Notes under the pieces: model-generated | What the model saw: only the letters and a program-made list of their open reading frames with translations | Databases searched by the model: none | What the model was told of the DNA's origin: nothing | Assembly: GCF_028307215.1 (NCBI RefSeq) | Contig: NZ_JAQMHV010000003.1 | Location: 1-64,000, forward strand | Source: Falsirhodobacter sp. 20TX0035 | Lineage (GTDB): Bacteria > Pseudomonadota > Alphaproteobacteria > Rhodobacterales > Rhodobacteraceae | DNA: 64,000 nt | Direction: 5' to 3' | Program-made: the position numbers and the translations under genes | In this document: one piece after another, positions 58,311-64,000 of the stretch | Numbering within the stretch: position 1 is the stretch's first letter | Layout: each line of letters begins with the position of its first letter

Positions 58311-60464
58311 TCAGCTTCGGCAGGTCCCGGCGGGACCGGGCTGCTTCTTGCTTCCGAAACCAAGAAGATCGACCGCAAGGCCGACTTCCGTGCTGGGATC
58401 CACATTAGTGGAGGATGAAAACTTGCGCGAGAGGTAAACCTCCATCGCAAGGCATTCGTTGCGGAACTCGGCCCCCACGCCAGCGCGCACGGCCCGGCTT
58501 TCGGCAAAGTCGTAGCGCGAGGTGGCGCGGGCCGACCAAGCGTCCGTCACCTGATAGCGGGCGTCCACCGTCATCTCGGACAGGCCGGTTTCGCGGTCCT
58601 CCTCCTCGTCCGGCAGGATCTTCACGTAGTTCGCCGCAAGGTCGAACCGATCCAGCGAGGCCTGCATCCGCAACTCGGACTTCGTGACCCGCAGGTCGTC
58701 GTCGAAGAGGGTGCGGTTGGTGATGATCAGCCCCTCGCTCATCATGATCTGGAACTGGGCCAGCCAGTCGCTGTTCTTTTCATCCAGACCCGAGGCGTTG
58801 GAGAACTGGCCCAGATCCTGTTCGCGGAAGACGCGGCCCACGGTGGTGCCGAAGCTCCATCCCTCCGGCGCGACGCGGGTGTAGTTCACGCCCAGATTCA
58901 GCCGCGCCCCGCGTTCGTATTCGTCATGCCCCGAGAAACGGTTCAGCGCGAACAGGTTCGACTCGTCGAACTCGACCAGCGTGCTGTCCTCATCGGGGAT
59001 GTCGGGCGTGTCATTCGGGCTCCACACAGCTTGGACGATGGGGCTGATGACGTGGCTGGCGCCGTTGGCCGCGGTCTTCACCCAAGGCCAGCGCAATTCC
59101 ACCCCCAGCGCGCCGGACACGCGGGTGGTGGTGCCTTCGTAGTCCACGTCCTGGTTGATGTTGTAGATGTCGGTTCGCATCGTGCCCAGCGCGGTGCCCA
59201 TGATCCCGGCGGGCAGGATGTAGTTGCGCCGCCAGTCCACCCCGATCGACGCCCGCTGCGTGTCGCGGCCATCCGCATCGTCATCCGCATCCTTGTCCGT
59301 GTCCAATGGATTGTCCGAGGTGCGTTCCGCGCCATAGAGCGAGAATTGAAGTCCCGCCTCGCCTCCCAGCGGCCCGCCGGAAAAGCGGCGCTGAATCTGC
59401 GCCTCCCCCACGAGCGAGGGGATGGTGGAGTTCGGCTCCCCCTCCCGGATGGAGTGGAAGTTCAGGATGCGGCCCGAGATGTATTCGTTGCGGCGGGTGC
59501 GCGTGATCTCGGCGCTGCTTTCCAGCCGGTCCCGCTCCTCCAGCCCGTAGTCGTAGAAGTAGGCGGGGTCGCTGACCGTGTCGACGCGCAGGTTCAGGGT
59601 GTAGCTGTCGGGCAGGGCGAACTGCCCCGTCGCGAACAGATAGCCGCGGGTCTTGTTGTCCATCAGCTCGTCCCGCGAAAAGGCGCCGTTGATGTCCATC
59701 CAGCCCGCGTTGAACGCCTGACGATAGCGGTAGCCCATCGACCGCGCGTTCTTGGCCGACAGATAGGGGGTGAGCGTGAGGTCCGCGCTTTCCCCGATGG
59801 GGAAGAAATAGGGGACCTGCACCCCCGCGCCGAAGTCCGAGGTGGATCGGAAGGTCGGTTGCAGTACGCCGCGCATCCGTTTCACGGTGGGATCGGGCAT
59901 CCGCAGGCGGGGGATGTAGGCGACGGGCACCCCCATCATCCGCAGCTGCGCGTTCTGGAAGTAGATCTCGCGTTTCTGCTCGTCATGGATGATCTCGCTG
60001 GCCCGGATCTCCCACAACGGGGTCGGGTTCGAGGCGCAGACTTGGCAGGACGAGGCGACGGACGGCCCCAGCCGGGTGTAGCGGTCCCCGATCCGGTTCA
60101 CCTGATTGGAGGCCAGTTGCAGTTGCTGGTTCAGGACCACGCGGGCCGATTGCAGGATGCCGTCCCGCAGATCGCCCGACAGCTGCGCCTGATCGGCCAG
60201 AACCACTGTGCCCTTGCCGTCGTCCAGCGTGATGGGGCCCGAAATGGTCAGGCTGTCCTGCCCCTTGTCGTATTCCACCCGGGAGGCGCGCATCCGCTGG
60301 CCCTGATAGAACACCTCCACCCCGCCGGTGGCCGTCAGGACGTTGTCGTTGCGGATCTGAAGGTCGTCGGCCACCAGCGTAGCGCGGTCCTGCGCCAGCG
60401 CGGGCGGGGCAAAAAGGGCGAACGCGACCAGGGCGGAGCCCAGCAGACGAGAGCGAAGACGCAT
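58311..60464 (-). CDS. lptD: LPS-assembly protein LptD
   Basis: A 717-residue outer-membrane protein that inserts LPS into the outer leaflet. Signal peptide (LLGSALVAFALFAPPALAQ), an OstA-like jellyroll N-terminus (about 25-145, ATLVADDLQIRNDNVLTATGGVEVFYQGQRM), and a large beta-barrel. Two cysteines, SSCQVCAS, lie early; another pair is near the C-terminus (NECLAMEV, GTCRS), consistent with the inter-domain disulfides. Its ATG overlaps the lptG stop. Confidence 0.93.
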   Translation of the reverse strand: MRLRSRLLGSALVAFALFAPPALAQDRATLVADDLQIRNDNVLTATGGVEVFYQGQRMRASRVEYDKGQDSLTISGPITLDDGKGTVVLADQAQLSGDLRDGILQSARVVLNQQLQLASNQVNRIGDRYTRLGPSVASSCQVCASNPTPLWEIRASEIIHDEQKREIYFQNAQLRMMGVPVAYIPRLRMPDPTVKRMRGVLQPTFRSTSDFGAGVQVPYFFPIGESADLTLTPYLSAKNARSMGYRYRQAFNAGWMDINGAFSRDELMDNKTRGYLFATGQFALPDSYTLNLRVDTVSDPAYFYDYGLEERDRLESSAEITRTRRNEYISGRILNFHSIREGEPNSTIPSLVGEAQIQRRFSGGPLGGEAGLQFSLYGAERTSDNPLDTDKDADDDADGRDTQRASIGVDWRRNYILPAGIMGTALGTMRTDIYNINQDVDYEGTTTRVSGALGVELRWPWVKTAANGASHVISPIVQAVWSPNDTPDIPDEDSTLVEFDESNLFALNRFSGHDEYERGARLNLGVNYTRVAPEGWSFGTTVGRVFREQDLGQFSNASGLDEKNSDWLAQFQIMMSEGLIITNRTLFDDDLRVTKSELRMQASLDRFDLAANYVKILPDEEEDRETGLSEMTVDARYQVTDAWSARATSRYDFAESRAVRAGVGAEFRNECLAMEVYLSRKFSSSTNVDPSTEVGLAVDLLGFGSKKQPGPAGTCRS

Positions 60465-61558
60465 CAGCCATCCTCCAGATGCAGCAGAAGTCCCAACGAG
60501 GCGAGCACGGCGGCAAGGGACGGGATCCACGCCGCCACCAGCACGGGGATCTGCCCGTTTTCCCCAAGAACCTGCGCGAAACTGCGCAGGAAGAACACCC
60601 CGAATCCGACCAGAAGGGCCAGCAGCACCTTGTTGCCTACCCGCGACAGGCGCGCGTGCCGCATGGTGAAGCCCGCCGCGATCAGCACCATGGCCGCAAG
60701 GAAGATCGGCAGCGACATTTCGCTCTGGAACCAGACCTTGTGTTCGCGCGCCTGGAAGCCTGCCGTCTCCAGCCCCCGGATATAGGCGGGCAGTTCCCAG
60801 ATCGGGATGTCGGACGGCGCGCGGAAGCCGTCGCGGATCGTGTCGGGCGTCAGGTCGGAGGGGATGGTCAGGGTGTCGGCCTGAACGGCGGTCGCCTCGG
60901 GGACGGCGTCGGCCAGGGTCCATTGCTTGGTGGCCGACAGCTGCCATTCGCCCGGGGTCAGGCGGGCGGTGTCGGCGGCGATGCGGCGGGTCAGCTGGCC
61001 GTCATTGTCGAAGGACAGGACGGTGACGCCGGACAGGTTGGTGCCGTTGGCGTTGGCGCGGCGGGCGTGGAAGACAGTCTGCCCCTCACGATCGCCCTGC
61101 CGCAGCCACAGCCCTTCGCCCGACACGGACAGGATCTGCGTGTTGCCGTGCGACAGGCGCGACGACAGCGTCTCGTACCGGTTGGAGGTTCCGGCCACGA
61201 TGGGGTTCAGCACCGCCACCACCAACACCCCGACGAAGAAGGCCGTGATCGTGGGCGCGGCCAGAATCCGCAGCCCCGCGCGCCCCGCGGCCCGCATCAC
61301 CACCAGTTCCGATGACCGCGCCAGCCCCAGGAACATGGCGATGGAGGACAGGATCAGGATCAGCGGCAGGATGGTGTAAAGGCTGGAGGGAACGTGCAGC
61401 AGCGCCAGCTGGAACGCGCGGGCCACGCCCACGCCTTCGTCGGAAAACCGGCGCAGCTGGTCCAGCATGTCGATCAGCAGGAGGATGCCGAAGAAGATCA
61501 GGAACACCCGGGCCAGCATCCACAGGAACCGCCGCGCCAGATAGAAGCTGAGGATCAT
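60464..61558 (-). CDS. lptG: LPS export ABC transporter permease LptG
   Basis: A 364-residue inner-membrane permease with three spans on each side of a periplasmic jellyroll. It opens MILSFYLARRFLWMLARVFLIFFGILLLIDML and includes SSELVVMRAAGRAGLRIL, the coupling helix. With LptF and the ATPase LptB (not in the window) it extracts LPS. It overlaps lptF and lptD by four and three bases. Confidence 0.93.
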   Translation of the reverse strand: MILSFYLARRFLWMLARVFLIFFGILLLIDMLDQLRRFSDEGVGVARAFQLALLHVPSSLYTILPLILILSSIAMFLGLARSSELVVMRAAGRAGLRILAAPTITAFFVGVLVVAVLNPIVAGTSNRYETLSSRLSHGNTQILSVSGEGLWLRQGDREGQTVFHARRANANGTNLSGVTVLSFDNDGQLTRRIAADTARLTPGEWQLSATKQWTLADAVPEATAVQADTLTIPSDLTPDTIRDGFRAPSDIPIWELPAYIRGLETAGFQAREHKVWFQSEMSLPIFLAAMVLIAAGFTMRHARLSRVGNKVLLALLVGFGVFFLRSFAQVLGENGQIPVLVAAWIPSLAAVLASLGLLLHLEDG

Positions 61559-62673
61559 GCCCGGCCCCCTTTCTGGCGGCGGGGCCTTTGCGCCCACCAC
61601 AGCATCAGGACCGCGATCGCGCAGCCCGTGACGGGCGCCGCATAGGCCAGCGCCCAGCCGAAGGCCAGCCTTGGTCCCTGCGCGCCCGCGATGGTGTTGA
61701 TCATCTGTATCAGGATCAGCAGCAGCACCGCCCCTAGGATCTGGCGCCACAGCCCGAACCGGCTGAACGCGCCCAGAAGCAGGGCGGCAAAGCCGATCAG
61801 GGTGGCGGCCAGGCCAAGGAAGGGCTGGCCCAGCCGGTCATGCCCTTCGAACACCATCTCGTTCCGGTCCGAACGCGTTTCGGTCATCGTCGCCTCGGTC
61901 GGCCAGAGGAGTTCGGGGGTCGACAGCTCGTTCATGCGGCGGGCGGCGCGGGCCGCGGGTTCCAGCATGGCGCCCAGATCATAGGTGAAGTCGCCAAAGC
62001 GCGTGACGGCCAGACGGCCGTTTTCCAGCGTCTGGGCCAGCCCGTCCACCATGATCAGCTTCGGCCCCGTCTCGTTCCGGACCAGAAAGGCGCGTTCGGC
62101 GGTGTAGATCACCTGCTCGACGCCCCGGTCGTCCTGCAGGAACATGCCCTGCATCTCTCCGTTCGGGGAAATCTCGCGGATGAACAGTGTAACGCCGTCC
62201 ACGGGGTGCAGGAACTCCCCGTCCTTCACGAATTGCGAGGCGAGGCTGTCGCGCACCTCGGCCGTGCGGTCGGCAAGGATGGTGCGGGACATCGGGACCA
62301 GCAGGTTCATCAGGATCAGCATCATCACGGCCACGATCACCCCGAAGATCGCGGCCGGGCGCGCCAGCCGGAACGCCGAAAAGCCCGTGGCCTGCATCAC
62401 CACCAGTTCGGATTCCGCCATCAGGCGGTTCACCACATAGACCGTCGCCACGAAGGCCGAGATCGGCAGCACCAGACGGATCACGTTGGGCAGCGACAAA
62501 AGCGAGAATTCCAGGAAGACGAGCGCGGACTGACCGTCGCTGATCAGATCCTCGAACAGGCCGACGGCGGTGTTGATCCAGTAGATCGCGACCAGCACCA
62601 GCGAGAAGAAACCGAACAGCGCCAGAAGTTGCGACAGCATGTACCTGTCGAATCTTGCCACCTCTGCCCTCAT
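61555..62673 (-). CDS. lptF: LPS export ABC transporter permease LptF
   Basis: A 372-residue partner of LptG. It has the start FDRYMLSQLLALFGFFSLVLVAIYW, the coupling motif ESELVVMQATGFSAFRLARPA, and a periplasmic domain followed by three C-terminal spans. It is the first gene of the reverse-strand lpt-surA-pdxA-ksgA operon and is divergent from pepA with a 119-bp gap that should hold both promoters. An ATG 11 codons later is also possible. Confidence 0.92.
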   Translation of the reverse strand: MRAEVARFDRYMLSQLLALFGFFSLVLVAIYWINTAVGLFEDLISDGQSALVFLEFSLLSLPNVIRLVLPISAFVATVYVVNRLMAESELVVMQATGFSAFRLARPAAIFGVIVAVMMLILMNLLVPMSRTILADRTAEVRDSLASQFVKDGEFLHPVDGVTLFIREISPNGEMQGMFLQDDRGVEQVIYTAERAFLVRNETGPKLIMVDGLAQTLENGRLAVTRFGDFTYDLGAMLEPAARAARRMNELSTPELLWPTEATMTETRSDRNEMVFEGHDRLGQPFLGLAATLIGFAALLLGAFSRFGLWRQILGAVLLLILIQMINTIAGAQGPRLAFGWALAYAAPVTGCAIAVLMLWWAQRPRRQKGGRA

Positions 62674-62792
62674 GCTTCTTGTTGTTTGGCGGCAAGGTAG
62701 CGCAAGACCGCGGCAGGGAAAACTGCTATCTGGCCTTCCCCCGGCGCGGGGGCTACGCTCACGCGGAACCTTGCCCTTCCCAGGAGACGCCG

Positions 62793-64000
62793 ATGACCGC
62801 CCCCGTGACCATCCAGTTCGTTGAAACGGATCTTGACCGCGTCGAGGGCGCGGCGGGCCGTGTGGTCGTGTTCCTGGGCACCGACGGCAAGATGGGCGCG
62901 GGTGCCCGCAAGGTGGACCGGCTGACCCGCGGGGCGCTGAAGCGCGTGGCGGCCTCGGACGCGTTCGCCCGGCTGAAACCGGGTGAGGGGCTGGATCTGG
63001 CCTTTCCGGCGGGGCTGGCCGCGCCGGCGCTGCAGGTGATCCGGCTGGACCGCAAGGACGACGTGGCCGCCGCCCGCCGCGCGGGGGCCGCGATCGGCCG
63101 CGCGCTGGGCGCCGAGGGCGCGCTGGTGCTGGCCGACACCGTGGCGCAGGCGGCGGAGCTGTCCTTCGGCCTGGCCCTGCGCGCCTATCAGTTCACCGAC
63201 CGCAAGAGCCGTCCGCCCGAGAGTTTCGGCGGCGTCACGATGATGGTGAACGGCCCCGAGGCCGTGGCCGCCGAGGCCGCCCCCCTGGCCGCGCTGGCCG
63301 AGGGTGTGTTCTTCACCCGCGATCTGGTCAACGAACCCGCCAACATCCTGACGACCGAGGATTTCGCCGCCCGCCTGGCCGCCATGCAGGAACTGGGCCT
63401 TGAGGTGGAGATCCTGGAGGAGGCCGATCTGGCCGCGCTGGGCATGGGCGCGCTTCTGGGCGTGGGCATGGGGTCGGAAACCCCCTCCAAGGTCGTGGTC
63501 ATGCACTGGAACGGCGGCGGGGACGAGGCGCCCTTCGCGCTGGTCGGCAAGGGCGTCGTGTTCGACACGGGCGGCATCTCCATCAAGCCCGCCGGCGGGA
63601 TGGAGGAGATGACCATGGATATGGGCGGCGCGGGCACCGTAGCGGGCGTCATGCGCGCGCTGGCGCTGCGCAAGGCCAAGGCGAACGTTGTGGGTCTTGT
63701 GGGGCTGGTGGAAAACATGCCCGACGGGCGGGCCCAGCGCCCCGGCGACGTCGTGACGTCCATGAAGGGCGACACGATCGAGGTCATCAACACCGACGCC
63801 GAAGGCCGCCTCGTGCTGGCCGACGTGATGTGGTACGCGCAGGAACGCTTCAACCCCAGCGGGATGATCAACCTCGCCACCCTGACGGGCGCGATCATCG
63901 TGGCCCTGGGGTATGAGCACACGGGCGTCTTTTCCAACGACGACCCGCTGTGCGACGCTTTCCTGTCCGCCGCGAAGGCCGAGGGCGAGGGGGCGTGGCG
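62793..64000 (+). CDS. pepA: Leucyl aminopeptidase (M17), cut by window end
   Basis: The frame is open to the window edge with at least 402 residues of an expected 480-500. The M17 catalytic domain shows FALVGKGVVFDTGGISIKPAGGMEEMTMDMGGAG, holding the first metal Lys and Asp, and NTDAEGRLVLADVMWYA, with the second Asp-Glu pair and the bicarbonate Arg. It removes N-terminal residues from peptides in the cytoplasm as a hexamer. AGGAG precedes the ATG. The stop is not in the window. Confidence 0.95.
   Translation, partial: MTAPVTIQFVETDLDRVEGAAGRVVVFLGTDGKMGAGARKVDRLTRGALKRVAASDAFARLKPGEGLDLAFPAGLAAPALQVIRLDRKDDVAAARRAGAAIGRALGAEGALVLADTVAQAAELSFGLALRAYQFTDRKSRPPESFGGVTMMVNGPEAVAAEAAPLAALAEGVFFTRDLVNEPANILTTEDFAARLAAMQELGLEVEILEEADLAALGMGALLGVGMGSETPSKVVVMHWNGGGDEAPFALVGKGVVFDTGGISIKPAGGMEEMTMDMGGAGTVAGVMRALALRKAKANVVGLVGLVENMPDGRAQRPGDVVTSMKGDTIEVINTDAEGRLVLADVMWYAQERFNPSGMINLATLTGAIIVALGYEHTGVFSNDDPLCDAFLSAAKAEGEGAW

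Overview
The window is about 64 kb of GC-rich chromosome from an alphaproteobacterium, most likely order Rhodobacterales (Rhodobacter/Paracoccus-like). This rests on gene content and layout: small DUF6477 and DUF6456 proteins, a DUF4167 protein after prfA-prmC, the pdxA-ksgA-surA-lptD-lptG-lptF block, OpgC, a small-subunit catalase beside oxyR, and strong G/C third-position bias. No rRNA is present, so the genus cannot be fixed.

Left border (1-3464): an integrated accessory segment. It ends at a tRNA-Ser(GGA) gene and carries a tyrosine integrase (2005-3297) beside the tRNA, a divergent SnoaL-like/TetR pair with a less GC-biased codon use, a run of four tiny overlapping genes (125-777) and, at the extreme left, repeats resembling the end of an IS21-type insertion sequence. 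The other end of the island lies outside the window.

3.6-11.6 kb: an ArsC/Spx-like reductase, a membrane PAS-GGDEF-EAL protein, a DUF1499 protein and a two-gene RND efflux pump. 11.7-17.0 kb: a five-component peptide ABC transporter in four genes (binding protein, two permeases, one double ATPase). 17.1-25.2 kb: tex, an FNT channel, a Crp-like regulator divergent from a DMT exporter and a thermonuclease, then OpgC, a small unknown protein, TerC and a DUF1127 protein. 25.3-34.8 kb: a MocR regulator, a polyamine-type ABC transporter without its binding protein, a ppk2-tetR pair, and a reverse-strand run of EamA, ATPase, metA and lipoprotein hydrolase genes.

35-49 kb: mostly housekeeping. It holds ynfA, guaA, lipA-guaB, ssb, serS and a transglycosylase, an oxidative-stress cluster (katA, oxyR, peroxiredoxin), and a solitary FliN-like protein. 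49-55.3 kb: protein export and translation genes (yajC-secD-secF, an Mth938-like protein, prfA-prmC, DUF4167). 55.3-62.7 kb: a tightly overlapping reverse-strand operon lptF-lptG-lptD-surA-pdxA-ksgA, joining LPS export, outer-membrane folding, PLP synthesis and 16S rRNA dimethylation. A leucyl aminopeptidase runs off the right edge.

Most of the window is ordinary core genome. The least explained parts are the island at the left border, the lone FliN-like gene, the DUF6456/DUF6477 pair, the polyamine transporter lacking a binding protein, and several hairpins or palindromes at gene starts. I did not find a convincing new multi-gene system. No intergenic stretch longer than 300 bases exists.
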